Assembly (NCBI RefSeq): GCF_009807035.1
Contig: NZ_WUBI01000003.1
Span: 618,005 to 682,004, forward strand
Length of the DNA: 64,000 nucleotides
From: Paenibacillus dendrobii
GTDB lineage: Bacteria; Bacillota; Bacilli; Paenibacillales; Paenibacillaceae
Reading direction: 5' to 3'
This document shows, piece by piece, positions 1 to 8,558 of the stretch. Below the pieces are notes generated by a model that ran no database searches, was not told the origin of the DNA, and was given only the letters and a program-made list of their open reading frames with translations. Made by a program: the position numbers and the translations under genes. The number at the start of each line of letters is the position of its first letter. Within the stretch, counting starts at the first letter, position 1.

Positions 1-1
1 C

Positions 2-643
2 TCTTGTCTGGAACACGGCGATATGAAGCAGCTGCAGCTACTTATGCGCCGCCTGGCTCAAGATCTCAAGTCCAAAGCCGGCCACATCCCCATGGAACAA
101 AGTCTCGGTTTCATTCAAGAAGTCATTGCGACGGCGATCCGTTATGCGGGCAAGCATGGAATTAACATCGAAGAGATGTATCACCAGCGGCTGCTTTATT
201 TCCGGTTCGTGGACGACTTTGATTCAATGCCCGTCATGTTTGATTGGCTTACCGACTGGATGATGCAGCTCCGTTCGGATGCCGGGCAGGCCGCCAAGAG
301 CGACGGAAGCTTGGATACAGCCGTATTTGAGCAGATTGAAGCCTACATTCTCCAGCATATTGACCAGGAGATCACCCTTCAAATGGTTGCCGACCGTTTT
401 TTCTACAATCCGTCTTATCTCAGCCGCCTATTCAAGATCAAGCTGAACAAAAATTACATGACTTTCGTGACCGAAATCCGTATTGCGTATGCCAAACGCT
501 GCTTGGTGCAGTCCAAGGTTCCGATGACGGATGTGGCCCAGATGTGCGGTTACGCCAGTTATAAGCATTTTGTCAAAACCTTTCGAAAATTAACCGATAT
601 GACACCCTCCGATTACCGGAAGCAAATGGGGATGATGGATTGA
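2..643 (+). CDS. AraC-type response regulator (YesN-like), C-terminal part
   Basis: The reading frame is open to the left edge, so the N-terminus (expected receiver domain) lies outside the window. The visible ~214 residues end in a two-helix-turn-helix AraC/XylS DNA-binding domain over roughly the last 100 residues, recognisable by the spaced motifs YNPSYLSRLFK and the final P-S-D-Y-R-K. The stop codon overlaps the TTG start of the following sensor kinase, so the two are translationally coupled. This regulator-then-kinase arrangement is typical of YesN/YesM pairs that control carbohydrate transport in Paenibacillus. The target genes are not visible here. Assignment to the response-regulator class rests on the partner kinase, because the receiver is not seen. 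Confidence 0.85.
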   Translation, partial: SCLEHGDMKQLQLLMRRLAQDLKSKAGHIPMEQSLGFIQEVIATAIRYAGKHGINIEEMYHQRLLYFRFVDDFDSMPVMFDWLTDWMMQLRSDAGQAAKSDGSLDTAVFEQIEAYILQHIDQEITLQMVADRFFYNPSYLSRLFKIKLNKNYMTFVTEIRIAYAKRCLVQSKVPMTDVAQMCGYASYKHFVKTFRKLTDMTPSDYRKQMGMMD

Positions 644-2448
644 AAAGCTCATTGTGGCTGCGCAAAATTTTTCATATGAGGCATCTCAACACGCAAATAT
701 TCGTCCTGATGATCCTGACGGTCACCATTCCGCTGCTGATCATCTCGGCCATCATCTACTCCGCCTCTTTGCAAACGGTTAAATCGGAATACACCAGCAG
801 CTCCGACCTGATCTTGAAAAATTTATCCTTTAATATCGACCAATACCTGCAGAGCATTGAAAAAGGGACGCTTTACGCGCATATGGACGGGCAGCTGCAG
901 AATGCGCTGGAAAAATGGATCCATAATCCGGATGACGACCAGAAGCTCTCCTCCCAGTACGTCATCCAGCATTTTATAGGTACGTTAGAAATGACGATCA
1001 AAAACGTCGACAGCGTGCAGATTTACGCCGGGCATCAGCTTTTCTATTCTGCCAACTTCAACCGCGCGGACCTGCATTATGAAAATTTCGAACAGGAGGA
1101 TTGGTACCTCAAAACGCTCGAAAAAAAGGGTGGCATTGTCATCTTCGGCACGCATACCCCCTTCCACAAGATCGATACCAAAGAAAAGGTGATCTCGATC
1201 GCGAGGGTCATTAACAAAACCGGCGGCAAGCAGCCGCTTGGCGTCATGCTGGTGGACATCCGGCTGGATTCCCTGCGCGAAATTCTGAGCCTGTCCGAGA
1301 ATACGAAGCGGAATTTTGCCATTACGGACCCATCAGGAGCCATTATTTATGCATCAAAAAACCCGGATTTTTCGAAGCCGATGCAAATCGACAGCCAAAA
1401 GTTCGAGCAGGTGCTGGGTCAGCAGACAGGCAGTTTTTACAGCTATTTCGAGGGCCATGATTCCTACTTCAACTTTGTCACCTCCCCTTATTCCGGCTGG
1501 AAGGTCATTCAATATACGAATGAGAAGGAAATGACCAAGGATTCCGCAATGCTCGGCCGGATCATTCTCTTCCTTGCTGTCGGCTCCATCGGTATGGCCA
1601 TTCTTTTTCTGCTCATCATGCGGGCACGCGTAACGAAGCCGATTATTTTCCTGAAGCGCCAGGTGGAACGGGTCGGTATGGGCAATTTTGACGTGGACCT
1701 CGGAAGCAAACGGCAGGATGAATTCGGCGTGCTGTATCAGGGTCTGCGCAAAATGGTCGAGGAGCTGCAAGATTATATTGAACGCTCTTCCAAAGCCAAG
1801 GTACAGCAAAAGGTTGCGAGGCTGGGCGCCCTAAAGAGCCAGATTAATCCGCACTTTCTCGCCAATGCCCTGGAAACGGTGCAAATGAAGGCCATTTTGA
1901 ACGACCAACGCGGAATCGGGGAGATGATCGGCACGCTGGGGCAGCTTTTCCGCATCCATACCAAGATGAGCAAGGATATCGTTTCGCTGGAACAGGAGCT
2001 GCAGCATATCCGGCTGTACATCAAGGTGCAGCAGATGCGTTTTGGAGAAAAAATCCGGTATTCCGAGCAGCTGGCGCCTCATACCGAGTCCTTGCAGGTC
2101 GTCCATTTTTCCTTGCAGCCGCTGGTGGAGAACGCCATTATTCACGGCCTCGAAAAGAAACCCGGCCACGGACTGCTGGAAGTATGCGCCGAGCTGCATG
2201 AGCACCAACTGCTTATCACCGTCCGTGACAACGGAGCGGGGATGAATCCGGAGCAGCTTGCTGCTCTGCGGCAACGGCTTGCCGACCATACCGATGCGGT
2301 GAATGATGATAATCATATCGGGCTGGTGAACGTCCAAGAACGGATTCATCTCTATTTTGGCACGCAATACGGCATGGCCATGGACAGCAGTCCCGTCACT
2401 GGCACGACGATTACGATCCGTCTCCCGGCCGTTCGGACAGGCTCATAA
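640..2448 (+). CDS. YesM-type sensor histidine kinase
   Basis: A 602-residue membrane sensor kinase. A hydrophobic helix at about residues 21-43 and a second at about 308-327 flank an extracellular sensor region of some 260 residues (probably dCache-like). A HAMP segment (about 329-380) follows, then the His_kinase domain with the phospho-accepting His405 in the motif INPHF, and an HATPase_c domain with the N-box VENAIIHG and the G-box DNGAG. The start is a TTG overlapping the stop of the upstream regulator by two bases. It should autophosphorylate on an extracellular, probably sugar-related, cue and pass the phosphate to the upstream AraC-type regulator. The ligand cannot be read from the sequence. 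Confidence 0.9.
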   Translation: MKSSLWLRKIFHMRHLNTQIFVLMILTVTIPLLIISAIIYSASLQTVKSEYTSSSDLILKNLSFNIDQYLQSIEKGTLYAHMDGQLQNALEKWIHNPDDDQKLSSQYVIQHFIGTLEMTIKNVDSVQIYAGHQLFYSANFNRADLHYENFEQEDWYLKTLEKKGGIVIFGTHTPFHKIDTKEKVISIARVINKTGGKQPLGVMLVDIRLDSLREILSLSENTKRNFAITDPSGAIIYASKNPDFSKPMQIDSQKFEQVLGQQTGSFYSYFEGHDSYFNFVTSPYSGWKVIQYTNEKEMTKDSAMLGRIILFLAVGSIGMAILFLLIMRARVTKPIIFLKRQVERVGMGNFDVDLGSKRQDEFGVLYQGLRKMVEELQDYIERSSKAKVQQKVARLGALKSQINPHFLANALETVQMKAILNDQRGIGEMIGTLGQLFRIHTKMSKDIVSLEQELQHIRLYIKVQQMRFGEKIRYSEQLAPHTESLQVVHFSLQPLVENAIIHGLEKKPGHGLLEVCAELHEHQLLITVRDNGAGMNPEQLAALRQRLADHTDAVNDDNHIGLVNVQERIHLYFGTQYGMAMDSSPVTGTTITIRLPAVRTGS

Positions 2449-2565
2449 GGAGAACGTCCTTCAAAGGACCTCTACAATCAGTGAAATCAAACCCGGATAA
2501 TATGTGTCATTTCGCATTCCCGTGAATAGGCTATATCATCACATTTGATCTGGAGGTTCTTTCAC

Positions 2566-3435
2566 ATGACGACTAGCTATCCCTACGGGCCTGGCTTCCA
2601 GCACATACATCCGGTTCCTTTTATGTATGATCCGTATCCTTATACATTCCGCAGTCCGTTTCCGCCATCCTTCTATTACTGGCCCTCACCGGAACGGGCC
2701 TATCCCTATATGGGATCTTATCCGGGATACGCGCCGTATCCGTCATATCCCGCCTACCCTTCTCCCTACCCCGGCATCTCCTATGCCGCACCGTACCAAC
2801 CGCTGGATCCCAACCGGTTCGAGCCTACTCCCAAGGGGTTTCAAGTAAAGCTTCAACCTCAGCCGGAGAAGAAACCCGAAAATGTTCAACCCGAGAACTT
2901 GAAGGCAGAAAACCAACCGGGAGTGAAAATGAATACCGGCATTGAGGTCGGAGGCAAGCATGGTGCAGGTTTTCAAGCCACGACGCAGGTAGACAAACAC
3001 GGTGTCAGCAATCAGGTCAGCAGCCATGTAGGTTCGGAAAACTACGGTTTGAATGTGCAAGGTGAAGCGAACCTGAACAACACGGCCAAGGGCTTTCAAT
3101 TCGAGACCGGCAGCCAAGTCGGCGGCAAATACGGCATTCAGGCTCATGTAGAGGGCCATGCCGGCTTACAGCAGGGAATTGGTCTGAACACAGAGGCCCA
3201 GGTCGGCGGCGAGCATGGGATTGGTGCTCACGTGAAGAGCCAGTTGGGCGGCGGTCAAGGTGCTGAATTCAGCACCGGCGCATCCATTGGCGGAGACCAT
3301 GGTCTAGGTGCCCATGCCGGTGCCCAAATGGGTGGCGGTCAGGGTGTGAGCCTCAAGCTCGGCGGGAATGTCGGCAGCCATGACGGACAGGTGGGCATCA
3401 ATCTGGGCGGCAAAGAGAAGAAGCAGGCTGAGTAG
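2566..3435 (+). CDS. Tyr/Pro-rich, Gly-repeat protein of unknown function
   Basis: A 289-residue protein starting at an ATG with a GGAGG site nine bases upstream. Residues 1-90 are extremely rich in Pro and Tyr, with P-Y and Y-P steps, and there is no signal peptide. A short charged linker of about residues 95-125 follows. The C-terminal half is built from Gly-rich repeats of roughly 22-24 residues around V-G-G-x-H-G-I/L-G-A-H and G-G-G-Q-G-x. The protein ends in a lysine-rich tail. Low-complexity Tyr/Pro segments with Gly repeats recall spore-coat or other structural proteins, but I do not recognise a family. It appears monocistronic, with a terminator directly downstream. Confidence 0.7.
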   Translation: MTTSYPYGPGFQHIHPVPFMYDPYPYTFRSPFPPSFYYWPSPERAYPYMGSYPGYAPYPSYPAYPSPYPGISYAAPYQPLDPNRFEPTPKGFQVKLQPQPEKKPENVQPENLKAENQPGVKMNTGIEVGGKHGAGFQATTQVDKHGVSNQVSSHVGSENYGLNVQGEANLNNTAKGFQFETGSQVGGKYGIQAHVEGHAGLQQGIGLNTEAQVGGEHGIGAHVKSQLGGGQGAEFSTGASIGGDHGLGAHAGAQMGGGQGVSLKLGGNVGSHDGQVGINLGGKEKKQAE

Positions 3436-3485
3436 ACAGTCAGAAGCATCACCGGGAAGCAGGCTCGATTCTCTCAAGAATGCAG

Positions 3486-3519
3486 CAAAAAAAGGTCATC
3501 TGTGAAGATGACCTTTTTG
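3486..3519. terminator. Bidirectional Rho-independent terminator
   Basis: A perfect stem AAGGTCATC/GATGACCTT is flanked by A- and T-tracts on both sides. It can end transcription of the Gly-repeat gene on + and of the converging oxidoreductase gene on -. Confidence 0.85.
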
Positions 3520-3570
3520 GTATTTCGAAGGGACCTTTGTTGTATGAATCCTGTCCAGATGATTCAGCGA

Positions 3571-4932
3571 TTAAGCATGCTGCAGCTGCTCTGTCTTAAC
3601 CCCAGGCAGCGCCGCAATGCCTGCCGAATTCAGGAAGTTCCACGGCTTGTTGTAGTGCGGTTGGAAGAAGAAGTCCACAAAGGCGAGTTCATCAACGGTC
3701 ATTTCGTTTTGAATGCATACCGACAGCGTGTTCATCGCCTGGGTTAAATCGACGGCCGACATGATCTGCGCCCCGAGAAGGCGACGGCTTTCTTTTTCAT
3801 ACACGACTTTGAGTGTCACCGTCTCTGCGGTAGGCATAAATTCCGGCCGGTAGGCATCCTCAATCGTAACGGCTTCCGCGCTCAGCTTCTCATCTGCGCA
3901 GGCTCCCTCGGTAAGGCCGGTCGAAGCCAAATTCAACTCATATATTTTCAGGCCGGACGTTCCTTGTGTACCCAGATACTTGGTCGTTTGCCGCATCAGG
4001 TTGCGGGCGACCAGCATCCCCATGCGTACCGCATTGGTCGCCAGCGGGATGTAGGCTGCCTTCCCTGTCGGATTATAACGTACCGCGCAGCTGTCGCCGG
4101 CGGCAAACACATCCTGCTTGCTCGTCTGCATGTATTCGTCGACGATGATCGCGCCGTTCGGCAGCATATCCACCTGACCCTTAAGCAGCTCCGTGTTCGG
4201 ACGAAATCCGATACAAAGAATGACCAGATCCGTCTCGATTTCGCCTTTGCTGGTAATGACACGGCTTACCTTGCCATCCCGTCCTTCGAAAGCCTGCACC
4301 GTCTGGCCCAGCGCCAGCTCAATGCCTTTACCGCGGAATGCATCCTCGATCCGACTGCTGAATTCGGCGTCCAGGTACCGGTTCAAAATCCGATCCGCGC
4401 TGTCAATCAGCGTCACCTGTTTGCCGCTTTGCTGAAATGCTTCCACCAGCTCCACGCCGATGTAGCCTGCGCCGACCACCGTAATGTGATTCGCAGCCTT
4501 TGCCTTTTCGATGATGGTATTCGAATGCTCATAGTTTTTGCAGAGCAGGATATTGCCCAGTTCCATCCCGGCAAGCTTCGGTATAATCGGCCACGAACCC
4601 GTCGTGACGATGAGTTTGTCAAAAGTATCCGTAAAAGCTTCACCCGACGACAGGTTGCGGACCTGCAGCGTTTTGGCGTCCGTATCGACCGACAGAACCT
4701 CATGGCGCATATGCGTGACGACGCCCAAATCGGACAGCTGCTGCGGCGAAGAGTAGAAAAGTCCTTGCGGGTCCTGCACAACGCCGCCCACGTACAGGGC
4801 GATACCGCAAGATAAAAACGATACGTTATCGTTACGCTCGTAGACGGTGATCTGAGCTTCAGGATAAAGCTTTGCGGCGTTAACCACCGCTGCGGTTCCT
4901 GCATGAGTACATCCGATGACTGCGATTTTCAT
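3571..4932 (-). CDS. FAD-dependent NADH oxidase / CoA-disulfide reductase family protein
   Basis: A 453-residue member of the pyridine nucleotide-disulfide oxidoreductase family. The N-terminal FAD dinucleotide-binding segment (GCTHAGTAA) is followed by the redox-active single cysteine Cys42 in S-F-L-S-C-G, the hallmark of water-forming NADH oxidases and CoA-disulfide reductases. An NAD-binding segment (VVGAGYIGVELVEAF) and the FAD-binding G-D-S-C motif (AAGDS) come later, and a dimerisation domain follows. The start is the ATG preceded by AAGGAGG. Two palindromes matching Rex/Fnr boxes in its promoter suggest control by NADH/NAD ratio or oxygen, which fits an NADH-oxidising role. NADH oxidase and CoA-disulfide reductase cannot be told apart from sequence alone. 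Confidence 0.85.
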   Translation of the reverse strand: MKIAVIGCTHAGTAAVVNAAKLYPEAQITVYERNDNVSFLSCGIALYVGGVVQDPQGLFYSSPQQLSDLGVVTHMRHEVLSVDTDAKTLQVRNLSSGEAFTDTFDKLIVTTGSWPIIPKLAGMELGNILLCKNYEHSNTIIEKAKAANHITVVGAGYIGVELVEAFQQSGKQVTLIDSADRILNRYLDAEFSSRIEDAFRGKGIELALGQTVQAFEGRDGKVSRVITSKGEIETDLVILCIGFRPNTELLKGQVDMLPNGAIIVDEYMQTSKQDVFAAGDSCAVRYNPTGKAAYIPLATNAVRMGMLVARNLMRQTTKYLGTQGTSGLKIYELNLASTGLTEGACADEKLSAEAVTIEDAYRPEFMPTAETVTLKVVYEKESRRLLGAQIMSAVDLTQAMNTLSVCIQNEMTVDELAFVDFFFQPHYNKPWNFLNSAGIAALPGVKTEQLQHA

Positions 4933-5085
4933 GAAAAATTCCTCCTTGGGTATCAAATCGAGTTGAATGAAAAATATGAGTAAGAAGAATTGAATGTTGT
5001 GCTTGAGGCCTTCGTGCCATTTGAATATTGGGGTTGGCCATTATTTAAGTGATCAGCGAATCGTTCTTGTCTTCCATTTCGTTTT

Positions 5086-5135
5086 TGTGATTTATTTCAC
5101 ATTTATAATATACTGTGATTTTTTTCACATTGCAA
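5086..5135 (-). promoter_or_regulatory. Promoter with two Rex/Fnr-like operators
   Basis: On the minus strand a -35 TTGCAA (5130-5135) and a -10 TATATT (5107-5112) are separated by 17 bases. The palindrome TGTGA-N6-TCACA (5114-5129) exactly fills the spacer, and a second copy (5086-5101) sits where transcription would start. A weaker third match lies at 5162-5177. The boxes fit both Bacillus Fnr (TGTGA-N6-TCACA) and Rex (TTGTGAA-N4-TTCACAA). Their placement over the core promoter favours repression. Confidence 0.7.
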
Positions 5136-5257
5136 GAGGTTTGTAGTCTATTTTCGAAATTTGTTCATTTTTTCACAATATAAATAAGTCTCTTCATCTG
5201 TCCCGCCGTCATGAGCGTAAGCCTGATTACAATTGTGTGGCCTATTGCGGAAAATAT

Positions 5258-5324
5258 AAAAAGCACCTCCCAAATGGCCATGCATCGAACCGGCGGGTTC
5301 TTCATGCTCCATTTGGAAAGGTGC
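5258..5324 (-). terminator. Terminator of clpE
   Basis: Read on the minus strand, the long interrupted stem GCACCT..CCAAATGG/CCATTTGG..AGGTGC is followed by TTTTT, just past the clpE stop codon. Confidence 0.8.
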
Positions 5325-5363
5325 GTTGCTAAGACATCATATTTAGTTATTCATTCGTAACCT

Positions 5364-7520
5364 TCAGCCTTTCATTACCTGAATGGCGTTATCCTGAACA
5401 TCCACGTTGATGTGCGATACATTCTCGTCGTCCAGTACGAGATCGGTGATGCCGTCCTCCACGTACTGCTGGATGACGCGGCGCAGCGGACGGGCCCCGA
5501 ATGCTGGGTTATAGCCGAGCTCGGACAGTTTCTTCTTCGCCTCATCGGTCACGCTGAGCGTAATGCCCTGTTCGCCCAAAGTGCTCACGATTTCATCGAG
5601 CATATGATCGACGATTTGGACCAAAACCTCTTCCTTCAGGGAAGCGAACGGAATGATTGCATCGAAACGATTCAGAAATTCGGGACGGAAGTACGCGCCC
5701 AGCGAATCCAGAATCGAGCTGGTCTGCACCGATTCGGCGGCTGAGAATCCGACGGTAATTTTCTTCTCCATAATGCCTGCGTTCGACGTCATGATGATGA
5801 CCGTATCCTTGAAGCTTACGGTCCGTCCCTGGCTATCCGTCAGGCGGCCGTCATCCAGCACCTGCAGGAACATATTCTGCACGTCAGGATGCGCCTTCTC
5901 GATCTCATCGAGCAGGATGATGCTGTAAGGATTGCGGCGTACGCGCTCCGTCAGCTGGCCGGCTTCGTCATGACCGATATAACCTGGAGGCGAACCGATC
6001 AGCTTCGAAACCGAATGCTTCTCCATGTATTCGCTCATATCAAGCCGGATCATCGCATCTGCTTGGCCGAACAGCTCTTCGGCGAGCGACTTGGACAATT
6101 CGGTTTTACCGACGCCGGTCGGTCCGACGAACAGGAAGGATGCAATCGGTTTATTCTTCGGCTTGAGGCCTGCGCGGCTGCGGCGGACCGCTTTAGCCAC
6201 CTTGTCGACCGCTTCGGTCTGGCCAATCACCTTTGTGCCGAGACGGACTGCAAGGTTTCTCATTTTATCCTGCTCATCCCGCTGCAGCTTGCCGACTGGA
6301 ATGCCGGTCTTCCGTTCAATAATGTGCTGAATGTCTTCCACGCTAACTTCTGCCTGGGCTTCTGGCTGCCCTGCGGTATGCAGCTGGCTAAACAGCTCGT
6401 TCTCCTCGTCGCGCAGCTTGGCGGCGCGTTCGTAATTTTCGCTGCGTGTCGCTTGATCTTTCTCAGCCTTAACCTGCTCCAATCGAGCCTTAACCTGCCC
6501 CTGTCCGCTATCGGACATCCGCAGATTCAGTTTGGCGCCTGCTTCATCGAGCAGATCAATCGCTTTGTCCGGCAGGAAGCGGTCCTGAATATAGCGGTGT
6601 GACAACTGAACACAGGCTGCAATGGTCTCATCCGGATAACGAACACCATGGAATTCCTCGTATTTCGGACGCAGTCCGTTCAGAATCTCGATGGTTTCCT
6701 GCACATTCGGTTCATCGACCATGACAGGTTGGAACCGACGCTCCAGAGCGGCATCCTTCTCGATTTGACGGTATTCCTTCAGAGTCGTCGCACCAATCAC
6801 CTGCAGTTCGCCCCGCGCCAGCACCGGTTTCAGGATGTTGCCTGCATCCATGGAGCCTTCGGCTGAGCCTGCACCCACTAACAGATGGATTTCGTCGATG
6901 AACAGCAAGATGTTCTCACGCTGCTGCAGTTCAGCAATCAATTGCTTGACCTTCTCTTCAAATTGGCCACGGATGCCAGTGCCGGCTACGAGCGAAGCCA
7001 CATCCAGCGAATAGACTTCTTTATTCAGCAGCTTGGCAGGCACTTTGCCTTCCGTAATGCGAAGGGCAAGCCCTTCGGCGATCGCCGTTTTACCGACCCC
7101 CGGTTCACCAATCAGCACCGGGTTATTCTTGCTGCGGCGGTTCAAAATTTCGATGACGCGCTCGATCTCTTCGTCACGGCCGATCACGGCATCGATCTGG
7201 CCTGCCTTCGCCGCGTCGTTCAAGTTACGTCCCAGCTGATCCAGTATGCCGTTCCCGCCCTGGCCGCTGCGGCCGGGAGCCCGGGTGGCTGCACCATTCG
7301 CGCCATTTGCATCCTGATGGGATTGCGGCGGCTGCATGAAGCCTTTGAAAAATTCATCAATCGGCGACATGCCGGACGAGCCGAAGCCGGCGTGGAACGG
7401 AATTCCGCTGTTTATTTCTGCATAGCATTCCTTACATATATAAAGTCTCTCGGATTGTTGATTTACGGTTAGGCTAAGTCCTACGGTTGCTTCGTTATGA
7501 TTACATTTTTGACAACGCAT
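5364..7520 (-). CDS. clpE: ATP-dependent Clp protease ATP-binding subunit ClpE
   Basis: A 718-residue Clp/Hsp100 ATPase. The N-terminus carries a four-cysteine zinc finger (C-x-x-C near residue 3 and C-x-x-C near residue 30), which distinguishes ClpE from ClpC. Then come a Gly/Gln-rich linker, AAA+ domain 1 (Walker A GEPGVGKT, Walker B LLFIDEIH), a UVR-type coiled middle region near residues 380-420, AAA+ domain 2 (Walker A GPTGVGKTE) and the C-terminal D2-small domain. It unfolds damaged proteins for ClpP degradation after heat or other protein stress. The ATG at 7520 was preferred over nearby upstream ATGs because it lies eight bases after AAAGGGG and gives the family N-terminus. A CtsR operator and consensus promoter lie upstream. 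Confidence 0.93.
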   Translation of the reverse strand: MRCQKCNHNEATVGLSLTVNQQSERLYICKECYAEINSGIPFHAGFGSSGMSPIDEFFKGFMQPPQSHQDANGANGAATRAPGRSGQGGNGILDQLGRNLNDAAKAGQIDAVIGRDEEIERVIEILNRRSKNNPVLIGEPGVGKTAIAEGLALRITEGKVPAKLLNKEVYSLDVASLVAGTGIRGQFEEKVKQLIAELQQRENILLFIDEIHLLVGAGSAEGSMDAGNILKPVLARGELQVIGATTLKEYRQIEKDAALERRFQPVMVDEPNVQETIEILNGLRPKYEEFHGVRYPDETIAACVQLSHRYIQDRFLPDKAIDLLDEAGAKLNLRMSDSGQGQVKARLEQVKAEKDQATRSENYERAAKLRDEENELFSQLHTAGQPEAQAEVSVEDIQHIIERKTGIPVGKLQRDEQDKMRNLAVRLGTKVIGQTEAVDKVAKAVRRSRAGLKPKNKPIASFLFVGPTGVGKTELSKSLAEELFGQADAMIRLDMSEYMEKHSVSKLIGSPPGYIGHDEAGQLTERVRRNPYSIILLDEIEKAHPDVQNMFLQVLDDGRLTDSQGRTVSFKDTVIIMTSNAGIMEKKITVGFSAAESVQTSSILDSLGAYFRPEFLNRFDAIIPFASLKEEVLVQIVDHMLDEIVSTLGEQGITLSVTDEAKKKLSELGYNPAFGARPLRRVIQQYVEDGITDLVLDDENVSHINVDVQDNAIQVMKG

Positions 7521-7640
7521 ATTCATTGCCCCTTTCTTGTATAGCTGGATTATGGTTTGGTTTAGTACAAGGTATCTGCCTGCTAATACTGCTCCTATAA
7601 ACACGGATACCGGCGTCCAGTCTAAGCTTGATCCGTCCGG

Positions 7641-7714
7641 TTTGACGTTTGATCAAATCTTTTGACTTTGACTTTCTTTGACTATTATTATAACGCATCC
7701 GTACGCCATGTCAA
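7641..7714 (-). promoter_or_regulatory. Sigma-A promoter with CtsR operator of clpE
   Basis: On the minus strand a consensus -35 TTGACA (7709-7714) and -10 TATAAT (7687-7692) lie 16 bases apart. Directly after them two heptads AGTCAAA separated by three bases (7667-7683) match the CtsR operator RGTCAAA-N3-RGTCAAA. Further TTTGAC half-sites occur at 7661 and 7641. CtsR would repress clpE until heat or protein stress. Confidence 0.85.
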
Positions 7715-7754
7715 CCCCTTTTGAAAATATATATTGAAAGTTTTCAGCAAAACA

Positions 7755-7803
7755 AAAAAACCACGCCCAGTCCCGTTATTACGGACTTAGACGCAGTTTT
7801 TTA
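7755..7803. terminator. Rho-independent terminator
   Basis: A long stem around TCCCGT-TATT-ACGGA, closed by GCGTC/GACGC pairs, has T-tracts on both strands. It lies after the HxlR gene and upstream of the clpE promoter. Confidence 0.7.
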
Positions 7804-7868
7804 ACGTAATTCAGGATCAGCGATCCTGTATCTACTTGGATTCCGAAGCAAAGAACGAGGTTTCGCCA

Positions 7869-8207
7869 TCAACCGAGCTTCGGATGTTCTCCCCAGTTTT
7901 CACCCCAAATGCGCAATTCCCGAAGCACGGGGATGTACGCCCTGCCTTTATCCGTTAGGGTGTACTCAACGGTTACAGGTCTGGTAGGGAAAACCTGGCG
8001 ATTGATGACTTCATGCTGCTCCAAGTGGTGCAGGACATCCGTTAGAGACTTGATACTGATATGGTCTAAATTTCTTCGCATTTGATTAAAGCGCTGCGGA
8101 CCCAGACTAAGTAAGGTAAGCACCAAAATAGACCATTTTCCGCGGACAACCTTCAAAGCTTCACGAATGGAAATGAGGCATAGTTCATCCTCTTTGCTTA
8201 CATCCAC
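7869..8207 (-). CDS. HxlR/MarR-like winged-helix transcriptional regulator
   Basis: A 112-residue protein formed by a single HxlR domain. The helix-turn-helix region includes L-G-P-Q-R-F-N-Q-M-R-R and the wing R-P-V-T-V-E-Y-T-L-T-D-K-G-R, both typical of the family. GTG at 8207 is chosen because AAGGAG stands eight bases upstream. The GTG at 8216 would leave one base of spacing. The gene diverges from a nitroreductase with about 350 bases between, the usual arrangement for HxlR regulators of electrophile- or quinone-responsive nitroreductases. It has no cysteine at the N-terminal position used by YodB; the single Cys lies near residue 10. The inducing signal is therefore uncertain. Confidence 0.88.
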   Translation of the reverse strand: MDVSKEDELCLISIREALKVVRGKWSILVLTLLSLGPQRFNQMRRNLDHISIKSLTDVLHHLEQHEVINRQVFPTRPVTVEYTLTDKGRAYIPVLRELRIWGENWGEHPKLG

Positions 8208-8558
8208 TAAAATCACTCCTTACTATAATATATCTAGTCTATTTTATAGAGCTATATAAAAATAATGTGTCTACTTTAGATTATACATCTGATAATTTAT
8301 AGTAACATTAAGACATATCTCACTGCTATGATTTAGCTTAAGCAGCGTTAGTCTTACAAAGCTTAGGAAGGAGACTTAGACATTGTTTCATATAGAGGGT
8401 ACATGAAATTCTAATTACCAGGGCTGGCATTCGAAGACCGAAGGCCATATGAGCTCAAAACTGTAATCATTATGATATCAGTTAATAGTTCGTCTGCATT
8501 TTGTTTGAAGACATCTTGTGCCTGCATAGAGCACGGTAATCATGAGGAGGAGAATAGC

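Noticed and set aside
3964..4815. Long open frame (283 residues) on + opposite the NADH oxidase-like gene
   Set aside because: Shadow frame of a clearly real gene. Arg/His/Gln-rich composition and no ribosome site.
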